Below, in pieces: positions 17,234-24,611 of a stretch of DNA of 64,000 nucleotides; within the stretch, counting starts at the first letter, position 1; every line of letters begins with the position of its first letter. Source of the DNA: CAVSUR01 sp963731285 (GTDB taxonomy: Bacteria > Actinomycetota > Actinomycetes > Streptosporangiales > Streptosporangiaceae); assembly GCA_963731285.1 (NCBI GenBank), contig CAVSUR010000009.1:372001-436000 (forward strand), given 5' to 3'. The translations under genes were made by a program, and so were the position numbers. The notes under the pieces were generated by a model. That model made no database searches and was not told the origin of the DNA. It saw only the letters and a program-made list of their open reading frames with translations.

Positions 17234-17309
17234 GCCGGTGTAGCTCAGTTGGCAGAGCAGCCGTCTTGTAAACGGCAGGTCAGCGGTTCGAACCCGCTCA
17301 CCGGCTCCA
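17234..17309 (+). tRNA. tRNA-Thr (TGT)
   Basis: Full cloverleaf: acceptor GCCGGTG pairs with CACCGGC. The D-arm contains TAGCTCAGTTGG. The anticodon stem at 17260-17264/17272-17276 holds a 7-base loop CTTGTAA with anticodon TGT at 17267-17269. The T-arm AGCGGTTCGAACCCGCT is perfect, and CCA is encoded (17307-17309). An integrase fragment lies 93 bp downstream, so its 3' end has probably served as an attachment site. Confidence 0.95.
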
Positions 17310-17401
17310 GACTACAGCCATGATCCGAACGCTTGATCGATCTGGACCCTGGTGGTGCAGCCAACTTGTGCAGCCAACGGATCCCGCCGCCCGGCTCCGG
17401 G

Positions 17402-17713
17402 TCATCCGAAAATGGTCTCCGCCGCCGCATCGACGGCCGTCCGCTCGAGGTCAGGCAGAACAGGCGTGTAGGTGTTCATCGTCAGCCCGATCTGGCTGTG
17501 CCCGAGCGTTTTCATCACCGTGCGCGGCGAGGCGCCAGAAGCAAGCAGGAACGACGCGCACGAATGACGAAGATCATGCAGGCGCGCTGAGCCGAGCCCG
17601 GGCCGGCGCCGGACGGAGTACCACCACCGGTTCACGTTCCGCGGATCGATTGGAGTACCCGAATGCGTAGTGAACACGAGCCCCGTATCGGTCCAGGCAG
17701 CCCCCACGGCCGT
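17402..17713 (-). pseudogene. Tyrosine recombinase (integrase) C-terminal fragment
   Basis: About 100 residues matching the catalytic end of phage/ICE integrases: GLVFTTHSGTPIDPRNVNRW, the LHDLRHSCASFLLASG box with H-x-x-R, and the LGHSQIGLTMNTYTPV box with the active-site Tyr. The core-binding domain and the first catalytic Arg are missing; upstream sequence is out of register and then runs into the VOC gene. It ends close to tRNA-Thr, the usual place for an integrase of an element inserted in that tRNA. It is the scar of a lost integrative element. Confidence 0.8.
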
Positions 17714-17804
17714 TCCAAGATCGTTTGAGGGTTTGAACCTCATCGTGCCGCGTGAGCGTGGGCAGGCGACCGGAAGTAGGTCTGGCGCGGTGTGCGGCCT
17801 CCGA

Positions 17805-18191
17805 TCAGGGGCGGCGGTCCGCAAGGACGCAGAACTCGTTCCCCTCTGGGTCGGCAAGTACGACCCAGCTCTCATCGCCTTGGCCGACGTCGGCGTGTCG
17901 AGCACCTAGGTCGAGCAGGCGACGGATCTCTTCGTCTTGCTCCCTGTCGGCTGGGCTGACGTCGAGGTGGAGCCTGTTCTTGACGGTCTTGCCCTCGGGC
18001 ACGTGCGCGAATGTCAACGTCGGTGGCACTGGGCCGAGGCGGTTCTTGCCTTCAGGCACCATAGGGGAGCCAATTGTGACAAGTCCGTCGTCTTCGTCCT
18101 GCACCTCGTAGTCAAAGACCGAGCACCAGAACCGGGCGAGGCCGTCAGGATCGGCACAGTCGATCGCAAGCTCGGTGAACTTACTGGTCAT
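17805..18191 (-). CDS. VOC-family (glyoxalase-like) protein
   Basis: A 128-residue two-repeat VOC protein. FTELAIDCADPDGLARFWCSVF opens the first beta-alpha-beta-beta-beta module, NRLHLDVSP begins the second, and WVVLADPEGNEFCVL closes it in the standard way. VOC proteins may be isomerases, dioxygenases or antibiotic-binding proteins (bleomycin-resistance type); nothing here selects one. It shares orientation and a 63-bp gap with a second VOC gene and similar motifs (KTVKNRLHLDV / KTVKNRMHLDV), so the two may be a duplicated pair. Confidence 0.83.
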   Translation of the reverse strand: MTSKFTELAIDCADPDGLARFWCSVFDYEVQDEDDGLVTIGSPMVPEGKNRLGPVPPTLTFAHVPEGKTVKNRLHLDVSPADREQDEEIRRLLDLGARHADVGQGDESWVVLADPEGNEFCVLADRRP

Positions 18192-18254
18192 GTCAGGACC
18201 TCCCAGTCAAGTGGCGACAGACACGCCCGGCCAGCACCCAGAGGGAGTCGGCTC

Positions 18255-18692
18255 TTACGACACGCAGAACTCGTTTCCCTCGGGGTCGGCCATCGTCACC
18301 CAGCTGTGCGGCCCCTGGTGACCCTGATGCAGGAAGCTGGCCCCGCGCCCGGCCAGCCTGGCCACCTCGGCCGGGAAGTGCCCCGCACCCACGCGAACGT
18401 CTAGGTGCATCCGGTTCTTCACGGTCTTGGCCTCAGGGACCAGCTGGAACAGGACTCTTGGCCGCGGGCCGCGGCCCTGCTGGTCGGGGTGGTTGATGGC
18501 CGCGCCATCCTTCCAGACCAGGTTTCCCTTGTGCATCTGCGTGTCCTCACCGGTGGCATAGCCCTCGGCGATCATCCGCCGGATGAAGTCAGGGTCGCTT
18601 GGCTCAACTTGCCAGCCGAGCGTCTCCGCCCACCAGTCGGCTAGCTCATGCGGCCGCTCGCTGTCCAGGGTCACCTGGAAGTCATAAGCCAT
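18255..18692 (-). CDS. VOC-family (glyoxalase-like) protein
   Basis: A 145-residue paralogue of the next gene downstream. It opens MAYDFQVTLDSERPHELADWW, has KTVKNRMHLDVRVG at the start of the second module and ends WVTMADPEGNEFCVS. A loop after the first module (RRMIAEGYATGEDTQMHKGN) is longer than in its neighbour and could shape the ligand pocket. No substrate can be named. Both genes may be cargo of the element once integrated at tRNA-Thr. Confidence 0.83.
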   Translation of the reverse strand: MAYDFQVTLDSERPHELADWWAETLGWQVEPSDPDFIRRMIAEGYATGEDTQMHKGNLVWKDGAAINHPDQQGRGPRPRVLFQLVPEAKTVKNRMHLDVRVGAGHFPAEVARLAGRGASFLHQGHQGPHSWVTMADPEGNEFCVS

Positions 18693-19314
18693 CCCTCAGC
18701 CCCTTCCTCCAGGGCCACCCTCGTCGGCGAGAAGGTCGTCGAGCGAGTAGTTGAACACCGTCGCTATCAGCTTCCGCATGATCAGAACTCCTTGGTCTCG
18801 GGTCGTCTGGGGACCGTGCTTGCTAGGGAACCTGGCTGACCCGGGCCGCAGTGGTCGCGGCGTCTGTGGTCTGTCGCTAGTGGTTCAGACGCCACTGCCA
18901 CCCGGAAGTTATCGGTGCCCGAGCGGCTGGCCGGTTGCGCGGTCAGGTACCGGGCCACGCCATCGAGCATCTCGGTGGTTCCTTGCTCTCGCAGCGCCAG
19001 TGTCTGCGGTCCGTGGATGCCATCAAGGTAGGCGCCCGGAGCCGGGCACGCGGGCCACGCATGGGCCATATGCCAGAAAGAATGGCGGGCAAGGACGGTA
19101 ACTCGCGGGCACTCAACCTACGTGGACCGGAACCAGCGTCCACGCTGATCAGCCCTAATGCCGCACCACCGATCTTCCAAGCTGCTGATCCAGGCGTGCG
19201 ATCCACGTGCGATAGCGTGCGGCGCGCAACAGTCACGAGCGGTCTACAACGGTTACTGGCAGCACCAGCAAGAAGGACAATTACCGTGTTTCGGCTGGTT
19301 AACGCCGTGTGGTG
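18693..19314. other. No firm gene
   Basis: About 620 bases. One minus frame (roughly 18860-19000) reads ALREQGTTEMLDGVARYL and looks protein-like, but it has no proper start, RBS or known family. I treat it as decayed DNA between the VOC pair and the tRNA-like remnant. Confidence 0.4.
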
Positions 19315-19378
19315 TGGTGGTCAGGGGCGGGTCCGAACCGCCGACCTTCCGCTTTCAGCTGACAAACTACCTCTGACC
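19315..19378 (-). pseudogene. tRNA-like remnant with intact T-arm and CCA, D-arm missing
   Basis: On the minus strand the acceptor GGTCAG pairs with CTGACC, a perfect 5-bp T-stem (GGCGG/CCGCC) closes a TTCGGAC loop, and ACCA follows. Between acceptor and T-arm only about 30 bases remain, without a D-arm or a proper anticodon stem. It therefore looks like a deleted tRNA, or the attachment-site half left by an integrative element, rather than a working tRNA. A related 3' half lies in inverted orientation at 23012-23058. Confidence 0.55.
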
Positions 19379-19625
19379 AAACCAGTAGTACACAGCGCGT
19401 GACCCTATGAAGACGTGCGTAACGCGCCGCTGATCCGTCATGATCCGGAAATGTACGGAATGATCTTGGGTTTTGGTGGCGATGGTAGCGGAATACGAGC
19501 AGGTAGATTGCACAAGTTCGATAGAGCGGGTCGGCGGCCTCCGGAGCCGCGAACGTGCGCCGCCTACTGGCGGTTCGCGTCTAGGCCGGTGAATGCCGAC
19601 AGGCACGGCCGGTAATCATCAGGGA

Positions 19626-19910
19626 TCATCTGCTCCGGAATGCGCCGTGCGCAGGCCCGCTGGCGCGGTGCCAGAGCCGTACCAGCCCGGCACTGGCGAA
19701 CAGCACGGCGCTAAGGAGAACCGCCAGGAAGCCGAGGCTGCCGAGGACGATAGCGATCAGCGAGCTAGGTGAGCTGTCGGAGGATGAATGATCAGCGACG
19801 AGAAAGGAGAGCAGCATGCTGGCCACCATGCACAGGCCGCCGCCAGCCGCCAGGCCGATGGCAAGCCGCATGAGCAGCGGCCATCTCGCGCGCTGCACAG
19901 GAGCGCTCAC
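19626..19910 (-). CDS. Small two-helix membrane protein
   Basis: A 94-residue protein from GTG 19910. It has two hydrophobic helices: LAIGLAAGGGLCMVASMLLS and, after a short acidic/serine stretch (ADHSSSDSSPSS), a second segment IAIVLGSLGFLAVLLSAVLF. A basic tail HRASGPAHGAFRSR follows. The frame is open upstream to 20252 but that part reads through the tRNA-Arg remnant. No family is recognised; a cargo gene of the integrated region is likely. Confidence 0.55.
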   Translation of the reverse strand: MSAPVQRARWPLLMRLAIGLAAGGGLCMVASMLLSFLVADHSSSDSSPSSLIAIVLGSLGFLAVLLSAVLFASAGLVRLWHRASGPAHGAFRSR

Positions 19911-20042
19911 GTCCCCATGATAAGGGACCGGGCAATCGCCGTGCCAGACTTTCCCGTCATCGCTACAGATGAGGGGCGGTACGGGACTGTGGCATCTGTA
20001 CTGGACATCTAGCAGGACTCTGACCTGCGGATACGGATTCCG

Positions 20043-20114
20043 GCGCACTGGCCGGATGCGCGGCACTGATCTGCGGATCAGAAGGTTGGGGTTCGAGTCC
20101 CTCCGAGCGCGCCA
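20043..20114 (+). pseudogene. Degenerate tRNA-Arg-like remnant
   Basis: The 3' half is tRNA-like: CTGATCTGCGGATCAG as anticodon arm, GGTTGGGGTTCGAGTCCCTCC as variable and T-arm, then acceptor strand CGAGCGC, discriminator G and CCA ending at 20114. The 5' acceptor matches only in its first four bases (GCGC) and the anticodon loop has an extra base, so it cannot fold normally. Proteins read through this sequence give the 'RDSNPNLLIR' pattern typical of integrase ends lying over tRNA genes. It is best read as an attachment-site relic. Confidence 0.55.
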
Positions 20115-20276
20115 GGTCACAGGCCCGTTGCCCTCCCGGCGGGGGCCTTTGGCGGTTGCGAGGAACTGGCCGCAGAACAGGCTACGGGCCGAAGACATGA
20201 GCCGAAGGGCCGCACGTCTACTTGCACGGCTCTTCGGCGGCGACGTGATCACAGTCGCGTTGATCGGCGGGGCGGG

Positions 20277-20861
20277 TCAGCTGCCGGTGCACTGCGGGCT
20301 GGCCTGCACCAGCTCCAGATCGACATTTTCGCCGGTGCCATGGTGCTGGATGCTGCTGGCGAACCGGAGCCCGGCGCCGCTTGGCAGGGCCGAGAGGTGG
20401 ATGATCGTGAGGGGGTGCCGGCCTTCAAGGCGGACAGACACGACCTTTCCCAGGAGGCCCGTCCGGTAGGGGTACGGCTGGCAGGCCGGGTTCTTCTGGC
20501 CGGTGAAGGTGACGCTGGCCGGGACGCCATCCGCGCGCAGCCTCGCTTGCAGCCCGGCCGGATCACGGAACTGGCGGATGGTGACGTAGATGTTGCCGTC
20601 GGCCTGCTTGACGACCGTCCAGGCGGCCAGCTGGGCGCCTGGACGGCGGCTGGCCGGCTGGCTGGCCGGGATCAGCGCGGTCACCGCGACTGCCGCGCCC
20701 GCGGCCACCGTGGCGGTGCCTGTGGCCAGGGCGGTGAGCTTGTGCCTGGTCCGCTGCCGGTGCCGCTCGCATGTCCTGGCGACGAGGTCCGGCGAGACCC
20801 GCATAGTGGCCGTGAACTGCCGCATGCCCTCACGGGCCGATTCCTCGATGTCTGAACTCAT
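20277..20861 (-). CDS. Anti-sigma-factor-like single-pass membrane protein
   Basis: A 194-residue protein: an N-terminal cytoplasmic region (EESAREGMRQFTATMRVSP), one membrane helix around TATVAAGAAVAVTALIPAS, and an extracytoplasmic domain with two Cys (KNPACQPYPYR and PQCTGS). It overlaps the upstream ECF sigma gene by 4 bp (ATGA). By this pairing it should bind and restrain that sigma factor and sense an envelope signal, though no ZAS zinc motif is visible. ATG 20861 is the start fixed by the overlap. Confidence 0.7.
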   Translation of the reverse strand: MSSDIEESAREGMRQFTATMRVSPDLVARTCERHRQRTRHKLTALATGTATVAAGAAVAVTALIPASQPASRRPGAQLAAWTVVKQADGNIYVTIRQFRDPAGLQARLRADGVPASVTFTGQKNPACQPYPYRTGLLGKVVSVRLEGRHPLTIIHLSALPSGAGLRFASSIQHHGTGENVDLELVQASPQCTGS

Positions 20862-21414
20862 GATGACTCCCTTGCAGTGGTCGCTCTTGCAGTGGTCGCT
20901 TCTGCGCTGTCTCCGGAGGCGGTGATCTCACGTAGCCGGGCCAGCCCGCGGGCGGTGGCCGACTTGACTGTGCCGACCGAGCAGCCGAGAGTTTCCGCCG
21001 TTTCCGCTTCGCTCAGCTGCTCGAAGTAGCGCAACACCAGGACCGCCCGCTGCCGCGGGGGAGCTGGGCCAGCACCCGGACCACGGCATCGCGGAGGTCA
21101 ACGGCGGTGGCCGGGTCTACCGGCGGGCCGGGCTCGAACAGCGCCGCCTTCCGCTGCCACACTCGCTGGCGGCGCCAGCCATCGGCGGCCAGGTTGTACA
21201 GGGTGCGGCGGACGTAGTTTTCCGGGTCGCCATCGATCCGCCGCCAGTTGCGCAGCAGCCGCTCCAGCGCCGACTGGAGCAGGTCCTCGCCGTCTGCCCG
21301 GCTCCCGGCCAGCAGCGCCGCCGTGCGCAGCAAACGGTCACCCCGGTCGATGACAAACCGCTCCAGGCTGCGCTGTTGCTCCTCGTGATGCACCTGCGGC
21401 CTCCGTCCTGTCAT
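20858..21414 (-). pseudogene. ECF (SigE-type) RNA polymerase sigma factor, homopolymer frameshift
   Basis: From ATG 21414 the frame gives region 2: LERFVIDRGDRLLRTAALLAGSRADGEDLLQSALERLLRNW and VRRTLYNLAADGWRR. At the run of five G's (21057-21061, plus strand) the frame is lost. One base over it continues RQRAVLVLRYFEQLSEAETAETLGCSVGTVKS and LARLREITASG, the complete region 4 HTH, ending at 20858 within the anti-sigma start. About 185 residues if repaired. The indel sits in a homopolymer, so a base-calling error is quite possible. With the adjacent membrane protein it forms a sigma/anti-sigma pair. Confidence 0.8.
20871..20900 (+). repeat. Perfect 15-bp tandem duplication in sigma gene 3' end
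   Basis: CTTGCAGTGGTCGCT occurs twice head to tail (20871-20885 and 20886-20900). On the minus strand it adds ATTAR twice to the sigma factor tail just before its stop, in frame. A recent slippage event is likely. Confidence 0.9.
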
Positions 21415-21929
21415 TAGGGAATACGAGGAGCACGGGGGCAAGGTTGCCTGGATCTAGGCCCCGGCTGGATGAGGCGAGTGCAGATGACGCCGACGCGGAA
21501 CATACGCGGGATGACCTTCGGCCACCTCGCGGGCAGGCGGCGCGTGCCCGAGGCGCGCCCGTCAGGAGGGCTCGCAGCGGACGCTTACGGTTACTCGCGG
21601 ACAGGGGGAGATGACCTGACGCCGCGCCTTGAATCGACAAGATCGCCGTGCCATTCACATGCCATTACCACGGCGCCTGGCGGTATCTAACCTGACTTCG
21701 GCCACATTCTGGATTTGATCTTGGCGGCAGGGCGGTGACATGCGGGTTCGTTGCCGGCGATTGCTGGATCTGCGCACTAGGCCAGGCCCCTATTGTGGCC
21801 TGGTGTCCGTGTATTTGCGGACGGTGAGGACGCCGACTCGGGGACGGCGACTGGATCGGCAACGAAGAACCCGCCAGCTTCACCCCTACGAACGCGGTCG
21901 CCGCCGCTACTGACAAGGAGGCAGTGACA
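21415..21929. other. Intergenic region with short repeats
   Basis: About 515 bases without a gene. It contains the left copy of a 15-bp inverted repeat (21690-21704) and of an 11-bp direct repeat CTGCGCACTAG (21770-21780), both of which recur right of the esterase gene. Confidence 0.6.
21690..21704 (+). repeat. Left copy of 15-bp inverted repeat flanking the esterase
   Basis: ACCTGACTTCGGCCA. Its exact reverse complement lies at 22677-22691, enclosing the esterase gene. Possible end of a small mobile unit. Confidence 0.75.
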
Positions 21930-22586
21930 ATGTCGTCGTCCATCACGGGAAAGCTCGTCACCGAGACGTTCAACTACGACGGTGGTCGGCAGGTGACGGT
22001 GTACGTCCCGCCAGTTCCGCCCGAGGCAGTCGTGTTCGCCGGTGACGGCCAGTTGATCTCGCAGTGGGGCGGCGTCCTTGAGGCCGCCGACGTACCGCCG
22101 ACCATGATTGTCGGTACCCACCGGCTGGACGACGAGATGCTGCGGCTCCACGAGTACTCGCCGGTCTTTGACGCGGAAAGGTTCGCGGCACACGAGAAGT
22201 TCTTCGTCGAAGACGTCCGCCAATGGGCGCGGTCACGTTTCGGAGTCGCGCTGCCCGCCGAGCGCACGGCGGTGTTTGGTGTCTCCGCGAGTGGAGAGCT
22301 CGCGCTCGCCATGGGGCTTCGCCATCCCGACATCTACGGTGCGGTCTTCTGCGCGTCGCCGGGCGGAGGCTACCGACCGCCTGCCGTGATGCCGAATTCG
22401 CTTCCGCGCGCGTACCTCGTCGCCGGCACGCTGGAGCCGTTCTTTCTCGAGAACGCGACCCGCTGGGCCGTCGCGCTGCGCGACGCAGGTGCGGACGTTG
22501 TCATGACCGAGCGGGTCGGGTCGCACGGCGACGCGTTCTGGAGAGAAGAGTTCCCGCTGATGGTGGCGTGGGCGTTTGGACGCTGA
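21930..22586 (+). CDS. Alpha/beta-hydrolase esterase (Fes/EstD-like)
   Basis: A 218-residue serine hydrolase. The nucleophile elbow reads VFGVSASGELALAMGLRHP (G-V-S-A-S-G), the oxyanion strand is near PEAVVFAGDGQLIS, and the catalytic Asp/His are probably in VAGTLEPFFLENA and GSHGDAFWREEFP. This is the layout of enterochelin-esterase-like and D-type esterases. AAGGAGG precedes; I chose ATG 21930 (8-base spacing) over the GTG at 21924 (2-base spacing). It is flanked by short inverted and direct repeats and sits among element remnants, so it may be transferred cargo. Confidence 0.82.
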   Translation: MSSSITGKLVTETFNYDGGRQVTVYVPPVPPEAVVFAGDGQLISQWGGVLEAADVPPTMIVGTHRLDDEMLRLHEYSPVFDAERFAAHEKFFVEDVRQWARSRFGVALPAERTAVFGVSASGELALAMGLRHPDIYGAVFCASPGGGYRPPAVMPNSLPRAYLVAGTLEPFFLENATRWAVALRDAGADVVMTERVGSHGDAFWREEFPLMVAWAFGR

Positions 22587-23008
22587 GCATCGCGAGTCGC
22601 TCGCGGGCGGTCACCGCGGCGAACTCCACGAGGCCGTTGATGCCATCAACGCCAGCTGCTGAACTGCGCACTAGTTTGGCCGAAGTCAGGTCTAACGGTT
22701 ACTCAGGATCAACCGATTACGCAGCTCAGTACCACTAACGCAGGCTGAAACGGCGATTTGCACGCAGGGGCTCAGACCGACCGAGGACAGCAGTGAAGTA
22801 CAGCAACGGACCCTCACAGCGACCGGCCTGCACGTCCGGCAACAGCCGTCGTTAGCTGGGGCGGGAGCCAACGTCCCGGCGTTGCCGCTAGTTCGGGACG
22901 AAGAGGTCATGACGGCAACCGTGACGGCAACGACGGCAGCCACCAGCGTCCTGGCACAGCCGCAGACAGCCGCGCACGCTGGCAATCCTGATCTGAGCTG
23001 GGTATCCG
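22587..23008. other. No gene seen
   Basis: About 420 bases after the esterase. It holds the right copies of the flanking repeats (22664-22674 and 22677-22691). Frames show no family similarity. Confidence 0.5.
22677..22691 (-). repeat. Right copy of 15-bp inverted repeat flanking the esterase
   Basis: TGGCCGAAGTCAGGT, the exact reverse complement of 21690-21704. Confidence 0.75.
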
Positions 23009-23368
23009 CTACACCTGAAAGCGGACGGCCTGCGGTTCGGCCCCGCCCCGGACCACCATTCTGACCAGCAGCATCAGCCGAGCAGCCCCCGAGCTTTCCA
23101 GAGCCTTCCGTTTCTCGTCCAGCGAGACGCGCGCATAGATCGTCATCGTGACCTCGATTGCGGAATGACCGACGATTTCCCGCGCCACGTGCGGCGGGGC
23201 CCCGAGGTCCAGAAGCGTCACGCACGGGTGCCGGAGGTCATGGAACCGCGTTGCGGGCAGGCCCGCGCGCTGGCGGATCTCACCCCAGCTCCGCCGGAGG
23301 TTATCGGGCTCCATCGGAGTACCACGCAGGGACGGGAAGACCAGCCTGTGATCTTCCCAGCCGGGCAC
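23009..23368 (-). pseudogene. Tyrosine recombinase (integrase) C-terminal fragment
   Basis: About 119 residues: RLVFPSLRGTPMEPDNLRRSW, the FHDLRHPCVTLLDLGAPPHV box, and VGHSAIEVTMTIYARVSL with the tyrosine. It ends ALESSGAARLM before running through the tRNA-like sequence. The N-terminal two thirds are absent. Its sequence differs clearly from the integrase stub at 17402, so at least two elements integrated in this region at different times. Confidence 0.75.
23012..23058 (+). pseudogene. tRNA 3'-half-like sequence ending in CCA
   Basis: CTGAAAGCGGA is followed by a T-arm-like GCGG TTCGGCC CCGC hairpin, an acceptor-like CCGGACC and ACCA. About 40 of 47 positions agree with the tRNA-like remnant at 19315, which has the opposite orientation. 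No 5' half is present. It overlaps the 3' end of an integrase fragment, as attachment sites do. Confidence 0.45.
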
Positions 23369-23443
23369 GCTTCCGCCCGTTCGGCGAATGCCCGGACTGA
23401 GAGCGGATCTGGCGGATTTTGCCGAAACGGGCGGACCGGAGGT

Positions 23444-24103
23444 TCAGTGCGCCCGGGACTGGCGCGGTTTCTGCTGGGGTGGGAGGAGGGCGGCGATCAT
23501 CGCATCAGCGATGAAGGCGGTGAAACGCGGCAGTGGCCAGCCGCGGATCAGCACGAGCAGCTCGTAGAACTGGGGGGAGCTGTATGTCCACATGATCTCC
23601 CCGGCGTGTTCAGCGGTGAGGCCGCGGGCTAGGTGGCCGCCGTCGGCCAGCTTGCGGGCGTTGTGGGTCATGCGCTCGAGGCGCTGGCGGTCCATGTCGG
23701 CTTGCAGCTCCGCCATCAACGGGTCGGCTATGGCGGCATCACGAATGAGGAGCAGGATCGGCACGACGCGGGGTGCGACCTCGCTGGCCAGAGCACCCCA
23801 GCCGCGGATGATAGCCCGGGGGTCGGTTTCGCTGCTGTGGAGGGCGTCGGAGCGGGTCTCCGCCGGCACGGGCCCCTCTCCGGCGAGGGCATGAGCGCAG
23901 ATGGCGCGCACGAGTCCGGGTTTGCCGCCGAAGGCCTTGTAGATGGTATCGACCGAAACGCCGACGTCGGAGGCGATCACGGCGACGGTAGTAGCCGCAA
24001 AGCCTTCGGCCAGGAAGCGGTTGCGGGCGGCGTCGAGCAGCGCCTCTCGGGTCTGGCGGGCCTGGGCCTGGCGCCAGGTCGAGTCATAGCGACGGTTGGG
24101 CAT
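23444..24103 (-). CDS. TetR-family transcriptional repressor
   Basis: A 219-residue regulator. The N-terminal HTH reads TREALLDAARNRFLAEGFAA, then VAVIASDVGVSVDTIYKAFGGKPGLVRAI, the canonical TetR DNA-binding domain. The C-terminal ligand domain is all-helical (VAPRVVPILLLIRDAAIADPLMAEL). It is divergent from a SnoaL-like gene with a 76-bp gap that holds a 9-bp inverted repeat, so it very likely represses itself and the genes to its right (SnoaL-like and NmrA-like). Confidence 0.9.
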   Translation of the reverse strand: MPNRRYDSTWRQAQARQTREALLDAARNRFLAEGFAATTVAVIASDVGVSVDTIYKAFGGKPGLVRAICAHALAGEGPVPAETRSDALHSSETDPRAIIRGWGALASEVAPRVVPILLLIRDAAIADPLMAELQADMDRQRLERMTHNARKLADGGHLARGLTAEHAGEIMWTYSSPQFYELLVLIRGWPLPRFTAFIADAMIAALLPPQQKPRQSRAH

Positions 24104-24115
24104 GATCGGATCCTA

Positions 24116-24158
24116 TTCGTTCCATAATACTGGATCTGTTAGAGTCTACTGGAACGAA
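24116..24158. promoter_or_regulatory. Inverted repeat, probable TetR operator
   Basis: TTCGTTCCA (24116-24124) and TGGAACGAA (24150-24158) form a perfect 9-bp inverted repeat with 25 bases between, inside the TetR/SnoaL divergent promoter. A second partial TGGA-like half (24131) lies between them. The spacing could accommodate two dimers or a loop; binding by the adjacent TetR is inferred. Confidence 0.6.
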
Positions 24159-24179
24159 CTACTGAGACGGAGAGCAGCG

Positions 24180-24560
24180 ATGACAACGCAACTGGGAGAC
24201 GGTCCGGCAGCCCTTGTCCAACGGCTGCGCCAAGCCACCAACGATCATGACCTCGACGCGCTGGCCGAGTGTTTCGCGGTCGATTACCGCAACGAGACGC
24301 CCGCCCACCCCGCGCGCAGCTTCGTGGGCCGAGATCAGGTCCGCAAGAACTGGGCTCAGATCTTCGCCGCGGTTCCCGACGTCCGCGCCGAAGTGCTGCG
24401 ATGCGTCGAAGACGGCGACACCATCTGGAGCGAGTGGGAGCACCGCGGTACCCGTCCTGACGGCAGCGCCCACGTCATGCGGGGCGTGGTGATCTTCAGC
24501 GTCGAGGGCGGCCTGGCCAGCTGGGCCCGCTTCTACCTCGGAGCCGGTCCAAGACGGTAG
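24180..24560 (+). CDS. SnoaL-like / NTF2-fold protein
   Basis: A 126-residue protein with the SnoaL pattern: LVQRLRQATNDHDLDALAECFAVDYRNETP, then FVGRDQVRKNWAQIFAAVPDVRAEV, DTIWSEWEHRG and a final strand VVIFSVEGGLASWARFYL. This fold serves as a cyclase, isomerase or small-molecule-binding module. ATG 24180 is chosen; the open frame upstream covers the operator. It is divergent from TetR and precedes the NmrA-like gene in the same direction. Confidence 0.83.
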   Translation: MTTQLGDGPAALVQRLRQATNDHDLDALAECFAVDYRNETPAHPARSFVGRDQVRKNWAQIFAAVPDVRAEVLRCVEDGDTIWSEWEHRGTRPDGSAHVMRGVVIFSVEGGLASWARFYLGAGPRR

Positions 24561-24611
24561 CGGGGGCGTCGATGATGCCGTCCGCAGCCAGGTCAGCCCG
24601 GGCGGCACGCA

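Noticed and set aside
17402..23368. A complete prophage or ICE
   Set aside because: Only integrase ends and tRNA-like scars are seen; there are no structural, replication, relaxase or excision genes.
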